From Eremomyces bilateralis CBS 781.70 (lineage: Eukaryota; Ascomycota; Dothideomycetes; Eremomycetales; Eremomycetaceae), in NCBI RefSeq assembly GCF_010015585.1, contig NW_022985068.1, positions 560,106 through 624,105 on the forward strand: a stretch of 64,000 nucleotides of DNA, in the 5' to 3' direction. This document shows positions 1 to 12,209 of the stretch, one piece after another. Numbering within the stretch: the first letter of the stretch is position 1; each line of letters starts with the position of its first letter. Position numbers and translations under genes: made by a program. The notes beneath the pieces were generated by a model that saw only the letters and a list, made by a program, of their open reading frames with translations, searched no databases and was not told the origin of the DNA.

Positions 1-472
1 GGAAGCCTGAGACCAGAGGCTCGGGCTCTGGTCAAGGTTCGAGGTAGACTCATGTTGCAGAATCGGCGATCATCTATCTCATAGAGAAAGATTGATACAA
101 TTTGTTGAACATGGGAGTCTTTTAAGATAGGAAGTGGTGACAGAAGTTGCCGTTAGAAAAATCCACATTTGGCTAAGCGTTCGATAAATTACATCGTGAC
201 AGTGGAGGACATGGATGAGCTCATCCACGGAATATTTCTCTATGTCTGGGTGAGACTTATATTTCCTTAACCACCACCAACGCGTTTATTCGTTAGAATA
301 CGCGATTACTCTCTGCACAATTCTTGGGTTCGATTCCAACGACCTGTATAGCAGCTTTAAAGTGTATTGGATGTTCCAATTGGCATGATGAGTTTGCATA
401 TCCGAATTTCCACCTAAAACTTCCACCAGAAGCTCCGAATGAGCTCTTCCCCCTGGGCGCCGATTCCTCACG
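1..472. other. Upstream region, no gene seen
   Basis: This stretch lies upstream of the CIA84 gene and should hold its promoter and 5' leader. I see no coding sequence that looks real in it. Short open frames on both strands overlap the start of CIA84 and have no recognisable composition. Confidence 0.5.
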
Positions 473-2932
473 ATGCATCTTACACGCCTTATCCTCCGGC
501 AATTAGTCCGCGGTGAGCCCATCCTATACCGACACTGTCTATGCCGTCCTTTTTCTTCCCACCAACCACGGTATCCTCCGTCCGCTGTCCGGCTCCTCCG
601 ACCATGCCCTTCCCGCTCTTTTTTCGCCTTCCCGGCCATGCAGCCTTCCCAGTCAAGCCCGAACCCGCACTTCGATCCGGGGATGGCGCAAATGGTCGAG
701 TTGTCGAACCGGTTGCAACAGCAGTTACGCGCCCCTGAGCCTAAGCAACTCCATGCTGCCTTCCGGGCGTTCTTCAACGCAGCAGCGGACAAGTCACTTG
801 GAGTCGAGGATGTTCAAGCCGGGCATGCGCTGCGAACGTTTCAAACACTGATGGAAACTACGCCGCCGGAGAAGAAGAGATGGTTCGAAAATAAGGACGT
901 GGTATCGGTGTTACAGGTACTGGAAAGAAAACCCACTGGGAAGACGGAGTTCCATCGAGAGTTGGCCAAAGGGTTATTCGCGGTGTACGAGAAGAAAGGA
1001 AGCGGAGACTTGGGCGAAATTTCTAGAACAACTACCGGCTCCCTTTCCGACGCTGAGAAGCATGACCTCCCCGAAAACATTATGTATGACGAAGTGAAGA
1101 GATGGTATACTCATATTCTATGCTTCTCTGGCTTCGCCGGCGAAGCACACGAGCTACTTAAAGGGCTAGAAATGGTTGGCGAGAAGGTTCCAGATTCCAC
1201 ATGGCTCCTTGTATTCGAGGGATACGCTGCCGAAGGAAGAGAGGACGAATTGCACAAGCTACTGGAGGAACTTGGCGATCGCTCCGCTGAACTGGGTGAC
1301 GATGTTCGGGAAGTTATGGTCAAGTTTTACGCTGCCAGAGGACGGTATGTCAAGAGGTGGCACAAAGGCAAAGTCTTTGGCAGCTCAGAACCGGATGACA
1401 GGGCGTTGAATGCCGTGGTCAAGTACTGCTTGCAACACCGAGATATGAAATTGGGGCAGGAGGTCGTCAAAGAGGCTCTCGACGGTGCCCCAAGCAAAAG
1501 CGCTTGGGACAGTGCGCTCTTATGGGCTGCAGGCACTGGAAAGAGCATCGATGGGATTGAGCAAATGATCAACGTCATGGCTTCAAGAGCTCGCGGCAAG
1601 GATAAACATGATTTACCAGACATACAGTCAATCAATAAGCTGATCGAATATGCGTTATCGAAGAACGATGCATATGCAGCGGAACGATACCGGAATCTTG
1701 GGAAGAAACTGGATTTCAAGGCTGACGGCCAGGCGTATCTCCTAGCCATGCGGATACCACTTATCGCCAACGATCTTCTGGAGGCCATGAAAACGTATCA
1801 AGAACTGAAGAGCACGCATATTGAGTTCGAAGAGAACGATGACGTGCCTGTCATCAACCGACTCCTTACCGCCTTATGTTCCTCCGAGAACCAAGACTAC
1901 GATACTATCATGTCCGTTGTCGACGACCTCACCGAACGTGGCGCAAAATTCCTCCCCGAGACAGTCAGCGCTCTTTCCCTCCTGCATCTCGAGCGAGACG
2001 AAATCCAAGATCTCATCCAGCTCCTCAAATCGCATGCGGCCCGCTTCTCCTCTTCCCAGCGCGCCGCTCTCCTCTCAACCTTCGTTACCTACTGCCTTGA
2101 TCCCGAGCGTCCCACGGATCGCGCCTGGGATGTCAGTACCATCGTCCACGACGTGTTCGACGAAGTCGATCGCCCTACTCGCACCCAACTCATGGAAGAC
2201 TTTTTCCGCCGCGGCCGTGCCGACAAGGCGTGTATAATTTTTAACCACATGCGAGACTCGCTCGTCGATGAGGTTCGCGCGACCGCGGAGACATATGTCG
2301 TTGCATTCGTCGGCATTGCGATGTGTACCGACACTGAATCTCTCCGCAACGTACACAATCAGCTGAAGGTTGACATCACTGTCAATCCGGACACGAAGAT
2401 GTACAATGCGCTGATACTCGCATATACGAGCTGTGGGTCCGCCGGGAAGGCCATACAGCTCTGGGATAGCATCTATCACTCGTCGGAAGGTCCGTCCTTC
2501 AACAGTTTCAACATCATGTTCTGGACTTGCGAAAATCTGCTCGGCGGTGCAGAGATGGCCACGCCTATCTGGGAGACCCTCAATGCGCTCCCCACGGTAG
2601 AGATCCCGAAGGATGTGTTCATCGCCTACCTTGGCGCACTTGCTGGGAGTTCGGAGTTGAAGGAGGCTACACGCCTGGTGGAGACAGAGTTGGGATATCC
2701 ACCAGATGCGACAATGTGAGTACTCCAGTGTTCCTTTTTGGCACGACTAATATTTGTGGGCAGGTTGGGAACCATCTTCAATGCTCTTCCAGAGATACAT
2801 CGTCAGAGCGAGATGGAAGCATGGGCAAGGGAAAAGTATCCTGAAATTTGGACGGAGCTTGAACAGCTTGGCAGGAAGCGGACAGCAAGGGGAACTCGAA
2901 GATTTCAGATTGATCGAACGCTTGAGCCATAA
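473..2932 (+). CDS. CIA84: Mitochondrial complex I assembly factor CIA84-like (PPR protein)
   Basis: Exons are 473-2715 and 2764-2932, giving about 803 residues. The 48-nt intron has GTGAGT and CAG ends, and splicing is needed because the first frame stops right after the donor. The first 60 residues are rich in Arg, Ser and Pro with almost no acidic residues, as in a mitochondrial presequence. The rest is alpha-helical with degenerate pentatricopeptide-type repeats (for example the part around NPDTKMYNALILAYTSCG). In Neurospora CIA84 binds a membrane-arm intermediate of NADH:ubiquinone oxidoreductase and is required for its assembly. The match is by overall look and length. The start is the first in-frame ATG that gives a presequence. 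The gene converges on NAF1. Confidence 0.8.
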
Positions 2933-3553
2933 TTATAAATATACAGTTCGATCAGTTGACTTCCATCCACCTACAACAATTTTGATGCCTTCCATTCTCT
3001 TCCATTGCTTTCGTATGCATCCGTGGCGCCAGTCACACAAGTTTGATCCACTTTCGGTTGAGGTGCACATGCAATGTGGGCATCCAAAATGGCTTAAGCG
3101 AGAGCCGGCAAATATCCAGCATGACAGGATCTATCTGTGCAATTGTCCTAGACGCACGGAGACGTTAGCAGATGGCAAAAAAAAAAATCGATGCAAACTG
3201 CTGGGGAAGTGAATTTGTCTCAGATAGGAGCGAAAGATGGTAAGTTGGGTCTTCAAGGATCCTTGATCTCGGTTGAACTATGCAATAGAAGTTGTATCAT
3301 CATAAAAGACTGGGTGAGGCTGTGGAATGCATGAAAGAGGACTTGCCTTGGCTCGGGTGCGTTAGGTTGAAGGAGTGTGATCCCCTCCGATGTTCAGTCG
3401 AGAAGGCAGCAGGAGATGACTCGGTAGCCTTTCTGCCAGACTTTCGTAATTATACAAAGGACAGGCCAAAGTACTGCTACCATCTCGTGAGGCCATTTGC
3501 CGCTTGGTCCGTCTGGTGAACGTTTGAGTGTTGTAGATCCTAGGCTGGGGGGC
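2933..3553. other. Convergent intergenic region
   Basis: This is the space between the 3' ends of CIA84 (+) and NAF1 (-). It should hold both 3' UTRs. I see no further gene in it. Confidence 0.5.
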
Positions 3554-6157
3554 TCAGGGTTGGTTGTTGCCATGCCCGGATTGACTGAGATGACGCAAAA
3601 GCGCTGCAAGATCCGTCTCTGAGCCGCTTGGAGGTTGACTCTGCGGGTTGCGAACTGGGTGTTGTCCTTGAGGATGAGAAGGGCCTGAGTAAGGCATGGA
3701 ATTGCCACCGGTGGGAAAATAGCCTTGAGCAGAGGGCGGATATTGGTATCCTTGAGTAGCATGTCCTTGGTTGGGGCCAGGTGCATGGTTCATCGGCGCG
3801 TTGTAGAGACCAGCTGCAAGCATTTGTGGAGGAAGCGGTGTCATCGGAGAAGTAGGAACGGAGTCTTGGACTGGCCCCGGACCTGGAATTGGAGGCGGGC
3901 CGTATCCAGACTGACGCGCCTGTTGAGCCATTTGGGCGAGGACGTGCGGAGGAGGCATGGTAGTCTGGATGGGGTATGGAGTGGTGTTGGCTTGAGATCC
4001 ATGATTTGCAGCAGCTAGAAGCGCACCCCATGCGCTCGACCCAGGTGCATTTGCCGTCTGGAAAGGCATCCCTTGATATCCCGAAGACGACGCTACAGGA
4101 GGCAAGTAGCCCTGGGAAACGGAATTGGCTCCAGTTACTGCGCTCGGCCTGCCGCTCGAAGTTCGAACATCTGTTCCCACGTAGGGAGGAGGTTGAGCGT
4201 AAGACCAGGCTGCAGATGGTCGAGGATGATTCCCATCATGCATTGTAGGATTTTGTGGAAAAGTGGTGCTCCCGGGTCCAGTCGTGGAGGACGTTGTAGC
4301 TCCTCTGCCTCCAAAGACGTCGTGGACTCGTTCGGGTCCATTGTGAGACGGAGAGTGGAAACCATGACTTGAGGGAGGCATTGAGTTGGGTTGGGGTTGC
4401 GAGTGGTGTTGATTGTTGTAGGATCGACTGTGGTCGTGTGCACGGTCCCCGGATGTGAAATCGGAGTGACGGTTTCCAGTTCTCGAATTGTTGTTGCCAT
4501 ATCGATTTCCACGTTGACCTCTTTGTCCAGACGTGAAGCGGTTGCCTCGACCTCCTCTGCTCTCCCGATTCTCATTTCTTGTGCTCGCATTGCCTCGGGA
4601 AGAAGACATATCATCGTCATCGTCGTACTTGACCAAGGGCCTTTCCATACCCGGTTGAGCACCATACTGATGCTGCTGGGGAAGGAATGGCTGTCTCCTT
4701 TCACCGCTGGCAGGAGCAGTTGGTTTCCGATCGCCTTGGCCTTGATTTGCCGCTTTCTTTCCCTTCGCCTTCGCTTTCTTCTGTCTCTTATACTCGGCTT
4801 CTTTTTCATCATCAGAGAACTCCATCTCAGAGTCATGAAGTTCCTCGTCGTGGAGGTTCGATGCATCGGTGCCTTTCATTTTCATTATCTCGTCCGTGAA
4901 GAGCTTTGAGGAAAACTGATCAACAATGTAGACAGCGGTGTCTTGAGTCACGTTGAGTGCTTGGATGTCTTCCTCAGTGATGAAGAAGGTGTAATATGGA
5001 TCTTGGACTCGTCCAATGGCTTCGTCGATGACGCCGAGAATCTGTCGATCCTCAAGACAAAGATAGGTCCCACAATCGTACACATTGCGTTCAGCCGACT
5101 GTTGAGCCTTCACGGAAACAAGCCGGGCATTCGAAGTCTTGTCTGGGGTGATGATGACTTCAACCTGGCCGAGGAAACTGATCTTCATTTCAGGAGTGAT
5201 CTCCACGGTAGGTTTCTCGACGTGGATCATGGGCATTTCGTTCTTTGTCTTGGGCGGTTCGCTGTCAGGTTCCGCTACTTTCATGCTCTTGGAGAGCATC
5301 TCCGCCATGGCTTTCGGGTCCATCAGAGGCTCGGCATCCGAATCGTCTGATTCGGACTCGGTTTCAGTGTCGGAATCCTCGAGGTCGGACGAATCGAAGC
5401 GGAATTCTTCCTGCTCAGCTTGTGCAGTTCCGTCCGTTGCGTCTTTATCGTCCTTGACGGGGGTCTCTTTAGACGCATACAGATCGGAACGAGGATCAGA
5501 TCTGGAGATACCATTGGATCTGGGAGCCGCTCCGTCAATCTCGGCAGTGTGGGAGGAAGATACCACGCCTGAAGAGGGTTGGGCAGTGACTGAGAGTCCC
5601 GGTAGAAGCTGGAGATTTGCTTGGGCAGTGTAGTCAGGGATTTCCGATGCCGGTTTGGAAATCTCTGGAAGTTCTAGAAGGGAGACGTTCCTGTCTTCAA
5701 CAGTGCCGTTGTTGGATGCCATCTCGAGATCGCTAACAGCTGATGATGCAGGTTCTGCCCCGTTCGCGACCGTGGAAGTTGATACAGCATCCTCAATATC
5801 TGCATGTGTGGGAGCAACGTTTCCTGAGGGTCCGTTTGCGTTCAGGGCGGCCCCTGCACCAGGCAACGATGTGCCCAAGTCCATACCAGCATGTAAATTG
5901 CCAGCAGGAGTTGCGTCTATCGCATTTACACTTGACTGGCCGACCTCCATAGAATCTTGGGTTTCCCCAGACTCTGCCGAGATGGTTACACCTGTTGCAG
6001 GATGATTCTCGGTGTCTGAAGTCTTCTGGGTCTCAACGACTGGAGTCAAACTCTGCCCTTCTATGCTGACCAAAGCATCCATGAAGGTCTCCAAAGCATT
6101 GTTGCTGTGCTGCTGAGGCTCTGTCATGGGAACATCGTTCCCATCTTTGGTGTCCAT
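3554..6157 (-). CDS. NAF1: H/ACA snoRNP assembly factor NAF1
   Basis: A single exon encodes 867 residues. An acidic serine-rich stretch (EDSDTETESESDDSDAEP) is followed by the Gar1/Naf1 core beta-barrel, which contains the conserved part around YDCGTYLCLEDRQILGVIDE and DPYYTFFITEED, about residues 310-430. Next comes a short basic block (YKRQKKAKAKGKK) and then a long disordered tail rich in Gly, Pro, Gln, Asn and His. Naf1 is a nuclear chaperone that brings Cbf5 and H/ACA RNAs together early in assembly and is later replaced by Gar1. The protein is longer than yeast Naf1 (about 490 residues), mostly through the low-complexity tail. The ATG at 6157 is the first of the frame. The gene is divergent from ALG9. 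Confidence 0.9.
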   Translation of the reverse strand: MDTKDGNDVPMTEPQQHSNNALETFMDALVSIEGQSLTPVVETQKTSDTENHPATGVTISAESGETQDSMEVGQSSVNAIDATPAGNLHAGMDLGTSLPGAGAALNANGPSGNVAPTHADIEDAVSTSTVANGAEPASSAVSDLEMASNNGTVEDRNVSLLELPEISKPASEIPDYTAQANLQLLPGLSVTAQPSSGVVSSSHTAEIDGAAPRSNGISRSDPRSDLYASKETPVKDDKDATDGTAQAEQEEFRFDSSDLEDSDTETESESDDSDAEPLMDPKAMAEMLSKSMKVAEPDSEPPKTKNEMPMIHVEKPTVEITPEMKISFLGQVEVIITPDKTSNARLVSVKAQQSAERNVYDCGTYLCLEDRQILGVIDEAIGRVQDPYYTFFITEEDIQALNVTQDTAVYIVDQFSSKLFTDEIMKMKGTDASNLHDEELHDSEMEFSDDEKEAEYKRQKKAKAKGKKAANQGQGDRKPTAPASGERRQPFLPQQHQYGAQPGMERPLVKYDDDDDMSSSRGNASTRNENRESRGGRGNRFTSGQRGQRGNRYGNNNSRTGNRHSDFTSGDRAHDHSRSYNNQHHSQPQPNSMPPSSHGFHSPSHNGPERVHDVFGGRGATTSSTTGPGSTTFPQNPTMHDGNHPRPSAAWSYAQPPPYVGTDVRTSSGRPSAVTGANSVSQGYLPPVASSSGYQGMPFQTANAPGSSAWGALLAAANHGSQANTTPYPIQTTMPPPHVLAQMAQQARQSGYGPPPIPGPGPVQDSVPTSPMTPLPPQMLAAGLYNAPMNHAPGPNQGHATQGYQYPPSAQGYFPTGGNSMPYSGPSHPQGQHPVRNPQSQPPSGSETDLAALLRHLSQSGHGNNQP

Positions 6158-6632
6158 GACGAAAAACTCGTCCCAAAGTCGTACCCTGCAATTAAAATAA
6201 AATAAACCTTCAGAGAGGTTTGGGATGAAGTAAAGGAGCCAGCACCATGTGTTTCCACATAGTGAAAGTGAGGCGAGGCGTTTTCAATGTGGAAATCATT
6301 TTGAAAACCTGCTGAAGAAAATTTAAAAAGTTTCTGAACCGCGCTTGACGATAGTAATACGATAGCACGTGATTTAATCTCACATAAGCAACCATGAGTG
6401 ACCGTTCCTAGAGTAAGGAGACTAAGGACACCTTCGAGGCTACGACAATAAATAGTCTCCCTTCAACCTTGTCTTCAGGTTATTATGAAATGTTGATCCA
6501 TGGCTCGTAGAGCCTAACGATTATGCTTCTTAGTTGACTAAGGAACTGGTGTTTCTTGGGATGTTTCGCGAGAAATAATCCCTTCTTCTATTAGTGGACA
6601 CCTTTCAGGAACGCGTGCAAGGAGGAAGCGTC
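6158..6632. promoter_or_regulatory. Divergent promoter region NAF1 / ALG9
   Basis: This 475-bp space separates two divergently transcribed genes. It holds a CACGTG E-box at 6366-6371 in the context GCACGTGAT. No coding sequence is evident. Confidence 0.5.
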
Positions 6633-8555
6633 ATGAGTAACCCTAAACGGTAATACCATTCAAGACATATTCAAAATAACCGTATAGCGCTCAGATATTA
6701 ACAGATCCAGGTCCGGTAAGCCATCCACGGCCACAGGATCGCCTGCTGAGCTTGCGGTCGTCTTTTCCTCCTTCGCCGTCGCCGGTCTTATTGCTGCAGC
6801 GTTCGCTCCAATCCAGGATTGCGACGAAGTGTTCAACTACTGGGAGCCAACCCATTTTCTAAACCATGGCTATGGTCTGCAGACCTGGGAGTACTCTCCG
6901 GAGTATGGCATTCGCAGTTGGGCATACGCCGCACTGCACGCGGGCCTGATCTCTCTAGGCCGGCAAGTACCCTTCATGAACAGCAAGATCTCCGAGTTCT
7001 ACTTCGTCCGTAGCTTCCTGGCATTCATCTGTGCCACCTGTCAGACACGGCTGTACTTTGCGATTTCGAAGAGTATCAGTCAGCGAGTGGCGATCATCTT
7101 TGCCCTTATCATGGTGATCAATGCGGGGATGTATCATGCCTCAATCGCATACCTGCCGTCCACCTTTGCGATGTATACTACCATGTTAGGGTCTGCGGCA
7201 TTTATGGACAATCTTGACGGTGCAGGGACGGCGGAGGGGATCTTTTGGTTCGGACTTGGAAGTCTTCTAGGCTGGCCATTTGCGGCAGCCTTGGCGATTC
7301 CGTTCCTTTTTGTCGAGATCATCCGTCTGATATCATCAGACGATAAAGGGATGCGGTTCCTCCATTTCGTGGATGGCGGGGTGAGATGTGTCGGTGTCCT
7401 TGTACGTATGTCCAAATGCAAAGATCACCCAGAGTCTCATGATGCACTAGGTCTTGCAAGTCTTGGTCGACTCCGTGGCATTCGACAAGCCGGCGTTGGT
7501 CCCGTGGAACATCGTGGCATACAATGTGTTCGGCGGGGATGATCGCGGTCCAAACATATACGGAACAGAGCCCTGGCATTTTTATCTTCGAAACCTTGCC
7601 TTGAACTTCAATGTCTGGTTGTTGCTGGCCTTGGTCAGCAAGTTTATTGTACTTGCACAGGCATGGATAATGCGCAAGCCGGTCCTCCCACTTTTCTCCG
7701 GCCCCACCCTCACGGTCAATTTGGTGGCAGATCTATGGCTTTGCATATTCACTTGGCAACCTCACAAGGAAGAGCGCTTCCTGTATCCTATATACCCTCT
7801 CCTGGCGTTGAACGCTGCGGTGACTTTCCACATTCTGCTGGTTATCTGCGGCTCCAGAAATAGGAAGACGTTGGCCGGCAAAGTCCCTGCTTTCATGAAA
7901 CTCTTCGGGGTCGTATCATTCATCGCAGTATGCGTTGTGCTTGGCCTTGGCCGAGCCGCCGGAATTTTCACGGCGTATTCGGCTCCTCTGCAGGTATACG
8001 CGCCGCTCGAGCACATCGCGTCGGTTCAGCCAGAGGCCACTCTGTGCCTAGGCAAGGAGTGGTATCGCTTTCCGTCATCGTATTTCCTGCCCGACGGTTA
8101 CAGAGCCAAGTTCATCAGGAGCTCATTCGATGGACTGCTGCCAGGGCAGTTTGATGAATGGAGGGACGTGCCTGGACTGCTTCGAGCGGTTTCAGCTATC
8201 CCTCCGGGTATGAATGACCGGAATATAGTGGATCCTAGTAAATATGTAAGTCTAGAGGGAACCATAGAGCGGTGTCACAAGTATTGCAGCTAACGATAAC
8301 TAGGTCCAAGTGGAACAATGCGACTTCCTTGTGGATTCGTATTTCCCCGAGACCGAACCATCGCCGCTAGAACCGAATTATATGAAAGACACGGCAGCAT
8401 GGGAGAGTTTGAAGTGTGCGCCTTTCCTTGATACAGGGAAGACGGGTGCGCTCGGTCGAATGTTCTGGGTTCCGGACTGGTCCTTTGTTCCCCCTCAGTT
8501 CCAACGCAAGTGGGGCAATTATTGCCTCCTGCGGAAGCGTGACAGTCCGAAGTAA
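6633..8555 (+). CDS. ALG9: ER alpha-1,2-mannosyltransferase ALG9
   Basis: Exons are 6633-6649, 6711-7401, 7451-8245 and 8304-8555, giving 584 residues. The tiny first exon supplies MSNPKR. It is inferred because the main frame has no ATG between the upstream stop at 6685 and the conserved region, and a GTAATA...CCAG intron gives the right phase. The sequence CDEVFNYWEPTHF followed by GLQTWEYSPEYGIRSW is the GT22 signature of Alg9, and VPWNIVAYNVFGG and WQPHKEERFLYPIYPLLA are further conserved loops. Many hydrophobic helices indicate a polytopic ER membrane protein. Alg9 adds the seventh and ninth mannoses to the dolichol-linked N-glycan precursor in the ER lumen. The paralogue Alg12 is less likely given this loop signature. 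Confidence 0.92.
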
Positions 8556-9073
8556 GGGAAACCCATAGATAGGACGGATCAATTTACGATTCTGCCGCTG
8601 TAGATTGCCAATTGAAACTTGTGATAAAGATAGACGCAGTCTCGTGACTCGATATGTATCAACGACTGTGGAGTGTGGATGTGGAAGTGGGAGATGTTAA
8701 CCCGAATAGGAAATATTGTGCTTGAAGTGGAGATCGACAAAGTGGTGGAACAGCGAACGTCCATGGATGACGGTACTTCAAAGACCAGGCTCCTCTCTAG
8801 AAACCGCCAGTACCTATCTTCAGTGGATGTGCAGCGAAAACCACTTAAGGTCTTAGTAGGCTGACCCAATTGGTCTAGGTTAATCGTGGCGTGCAGCTCT
8901 TATCAGATACATCGAGAATCCTAGATTCGCACGAAGCCATGATTGACGTATGGGATGAGGCGGGGGTTGGCTACCTCTACGAAGAAAGCGAACTTTTTGA
9001 TACGATTTAGAGTATTAATTGCATTAGAATTCTTCTTTACTCTGTGTATACCAGCGCGATCGAACCAGACATC
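8556..9073. other. Intergenic region between ALG9 and the DUF3445 gene
   Basis: This 518-bp stretch should hold the ALG9 3' UTR and the promoter of the next gene on the same strand. I see no gene in it. Confidence 0.5.
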
Positions 9074-10526
9074 ATGACGCAGTTGGAGCCATCTATATAC
9101 GCCGAACTCGGCAACCACATCAAGCGGGCATGCCACTCCGCTACACAGAAGGCCGCTCCGTACCAGGAGATTCTCCTACAGAATCCCAAATCGGCGTGGT
9201 ATTCACTGCTCTTTGCGGCCGGCACGATCTGGCTTGTCGTCCGGTCGGTCAGATATATCTCGTCGAAATGGGGAACACCAAAACGAGCGGGAACGCCAGA
9301 TCTCGAGAAACCACCGCCTAGCCCTACCGCCGCGCAGCGTTCGAAGTTTGCTATGAAGGAGCCGGGAGGTGAGCACGATGACTCTCCCTAACGGTTCTTC
9401 CATGATGGTTTGCTGATACAAGGACTAGTATGGGTGCCCAGTTCTTTCAAGCGGCCTGCCGCAGCGCCCTATCAGGATTGGTCACTTGAGGATACAAAGC
9501 CTCTCCCGTACCGACCGATCCGACACCAATACTTCGTCACAATGGGCCTCCGAAGTATGCAGTGGGACGAATGGATCGAACTCGACAACCACTATATGAC
9601 GTACCATGATCGGAAAGCCGAGAGAATGAAGGAACGGGGAGACAAGTGCTGCAGGACTGCACCGGAAGCGTTTGACGGTGCCGTCGAACTGGTCGAAGAA
9701 TTCTGCGACTATTTGCCCCAGAGATACCCGAACCTGTACAGGAAGACGGAGGTCGGCATGGATAACTTGGTGACGGGAGAGACGTTCAATATCGTTGAGC
9801 GACCACTGGCCGAGGACCCGATGCAGATGGCTGGCAGGATGGTTCAAGACGATCTTGCGATCATGATGGAGCGACCCGACGGACAGTATTACCTGGTTGC
9901 CGGCGCGATCCTCTTGGCTGGGTTCTGGCGTCTTGAGGACAAGTTCGGGATGCCGCTGTCGGAAATTCATACCTCAGGGGAGGTTCCGCAATACAAAGAG
10001 AAGCTGGAGAAGGGGATGATGAACTTCTTTAAGCGACTCAGGCCGGAGACGCCCATGCTGAGGAACAACTATTTCATCCAGGTCGACGACGACGTGGCAT
10101 TCAGTCATACGCTTGGATCGGAAAATTCGTATCCGTTTGATCTGAGCTGGGCTTCGGCGCCCAAGAACCGACCAGTCGATACTTATCACTTCAGGAGCGA
10201 AAGACAAAGCCTTCGAAGGTAGGTTTCTATGAAGATGAAGAGACTTTGACTGCGACATTAACCTGTTTAGGCTTCCGAGAAGTGGTGCTGTCGTTTTCAC
10301 CATTCGCACATATTTTCATCCCATTACGGATATTTGTAAGGAGAAGTATGTCCCCGGCCGTCTCGCGTCCGGTATTCGGAGCTGGGCACCGGACGTGTCC
10401 AAGTATCGAGGGCGAGCCCAATTCGAAGAGGTATTGTTGCCGTATCTCGATGGGGAACATCAGAAGCAGCTCGATGACGGCCTTGACCTGGGCAATGAAG
10501 ACGAGCACCATTCGTACCCGTACTGA
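9074..10526 (+). CDS. DUF3445 protein, haem-dependent oxidative N-demethylase-like
   Basis: Exons are 9074-9368, 9429-10218 and 10271-10526, giving 446 residues. The phases are 1 and 2 and all splice sites are canonical. Residues about 41-59 form one hydrophobic segment (SLLFAAGTIWLVVRSV), so the protein is probably membrane-anchored with a large soluble domain. The soluble part carries motifs of the DUF3445/HDOD family, such as MGLRSMQWDEWIELDNHY and the QVDDDVAFSHTLGSENSY region near RSERQSLRRLP. Bacterial relatives are haem-dependent enzymes that demethylate methylamines; the substrate of the fungal proteins is not established. Fungal members are sometimes mislabelled as mannosyltransferases. 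The start is the first real ATG of the frame. Confidence 0.85.
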
Positions 10527-10608
10527 ATTGGCCGTGAGATATTCATCGCATAGAATACCTTGCCATTAAGACATGTAGCGTTAGCGGGATAGAAGCTGAT
10601 TGAGAATC

Positions 10609-12209
10609 TCAGCCGCCTGGTTGGCCACTTGCAATCGACCTTGTGCGGAACCTTTGAACTGCCTCGCCAATCTTATTCTGTCGCCAGGAGCAGTCCTCAG
10701 CGAACTCGCAAATCCGGCATTTGAAAGCATCTTCGATCTCGACACCCTTGGGTTCCCTGTCCCCTTTCCAGAAGCGTAGGGTATCTTTAACGTAGCGATC
10801 GATCGTGTTGGCGTTATAAACAAAGGACTTGCTACCAATGATGGATCCGTCGCTCTGGCTTCGGAACTCCACATGAAGAACCTTGCCAAGGGCATCCTGG
10901 TTCGGAATAATCGTTTTCAGTTCGCGAATCATGAGGGACCATAGGTCTTGTAGGTTGTCATTCTCGAAAAGTTCCGACCGTGCATCGGGGCTTGCCTGAA
11001 ACGGGGCTTCTTCATCTTGAGTACTTGTAGTTTTGAAGTTATAGTCAAGCTTCGCAACATCTTCGATGAACGAATCCGAGAAGGGCTTGGATGGGTTCAA
11101 TCGGTATCGCTCGAAGATTATGCGTGGGTCGACGCGGTCCGATGCCAGGTCACCCAGTAACCTCCAGTACAACATGAGTTGGACAAACGTAGGCTTCAAC
11201 GAAGAGCCTTTAGGAATGGTCTTCCTACCGCGAGTCTTCACATCTGTGATGTAGATCTTCCTCTGGGTAGTTGTGTCTTCTGCTGTGGACTCCGTCGCTC
11301 CATTTTCAGCAGCCAAGGCCGCGGCCCGCTGCTTATCCTCCACGTTGCGTACAAGCGTTTCGAGTTTCTCGTCCGGGCACTTGTACGATATCTCGTCGAT
11401 GATACCATTGATGATCTGGCCATCAATCGTGCCCCAGATCTCCATCTCGCGCGTCATCCCCGTGTTCGCCAGGGTTCGAAATCCTTGAATTGCGTTCCAA
11501 ATCTTCAACCCCCAGGTATCTTCCCGGGTAGACACCGACACCGGAACATACTGAAAGACCTGATCTTCAAGTTCCTTGTGTACGGCGCTTCCCTGCTTCA
11601 TCGCGGGTGTCTGCAGCTTTCTCCCATGTTTCCCCAACGTGAAGAGGTACTGTAGCTCGCACCATGACGGTGACACCATGTCGGTGACGGACAATGGTTT
11701 CTTCGGCGGGCTTCGAAAGCGAACAATCGGTGGACGCGGATCCGACTCGAGGGCAACCTGGACATTCTCGGTCTCGGCCCGGGGTTCGATCACGTTTGCT
11801 TCCGCAGCATTCTGATGATCGATCTCATTGTCTTCGATATACTGCGGCACTAATCGCTGTCAGCGGTCAGCATAGCCTCCGCCGGATCCCAATATATCGA
11901 CATACGAGATCCTTGCACCGGAGGAGCGGCGATGATCCGAGTCGCTGGCGGCGATGATTGAGAAAGTCCTTCTTCACAGGAGAAATAGGCCGTGGAACCC
12001 GATGACAGGCGCGGCTTGGGAACGTGCGCCAGAGGGGAGAGTTCATCGCCTTGAATAGATTCGACGCGCAGAGCCTCAGGGGAGAGCTCCCTTAACGCCA
12101 CGAGGTCGTCCTCCAGGCCGACGGTGGGAGCGGGATGCAGGTCCGCACTTTCGCCGGGGTGACCAGCTGCAATTGGACCAGAAATCGGATCTATGGTTGC
12201 GTCGTTCAT
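10609..12209 (-). CDS. EXO5: Exonuclease V (mitochondrial/nuclear 5' exonuclease)
   Basis: Exons run from 12209 to 11906 and from 11849 to 10609, giving 514 residues. The 56-nt intron (GTATGT...GCTGAC...TTAG) has the only phase that joins the two frames. The N-terminal 110 residues are disordered. The nuclease core follows: SPSWCELQYLFTLGKHGR, the GSAVHKELE motif, the catalytic PD-(D/E)XK part IYITDVKTRG, and a C-terminal CRICEFAEDC. Cys in SWCEL plus the three of CxxCx5C are the four ligands of the 4Fe-4S cluster known in this family. Yeast Exo5 (Dem1) degrades single-stranded DNA and is needed for mitochondrial genome stability. The gene converges on the DUF3445 gene with 82 bp between the stops. 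Confidence 0.93.

Noticed and set aside
318-340. GGGTTCGATTCC, similar to a tRNA B box
   Set aside because: The T-arm would have an eight-base loop and no acceptor stem, A box or anticodon arm fits upstream. Not a tRNA.
286-792. 168-codon minus-strand frame at the CIA84 5' end
   Set aside because: It overlaps the start of CIA84, begins without a convincing context and has the Arg/Gly-rich look of a shadow frame.
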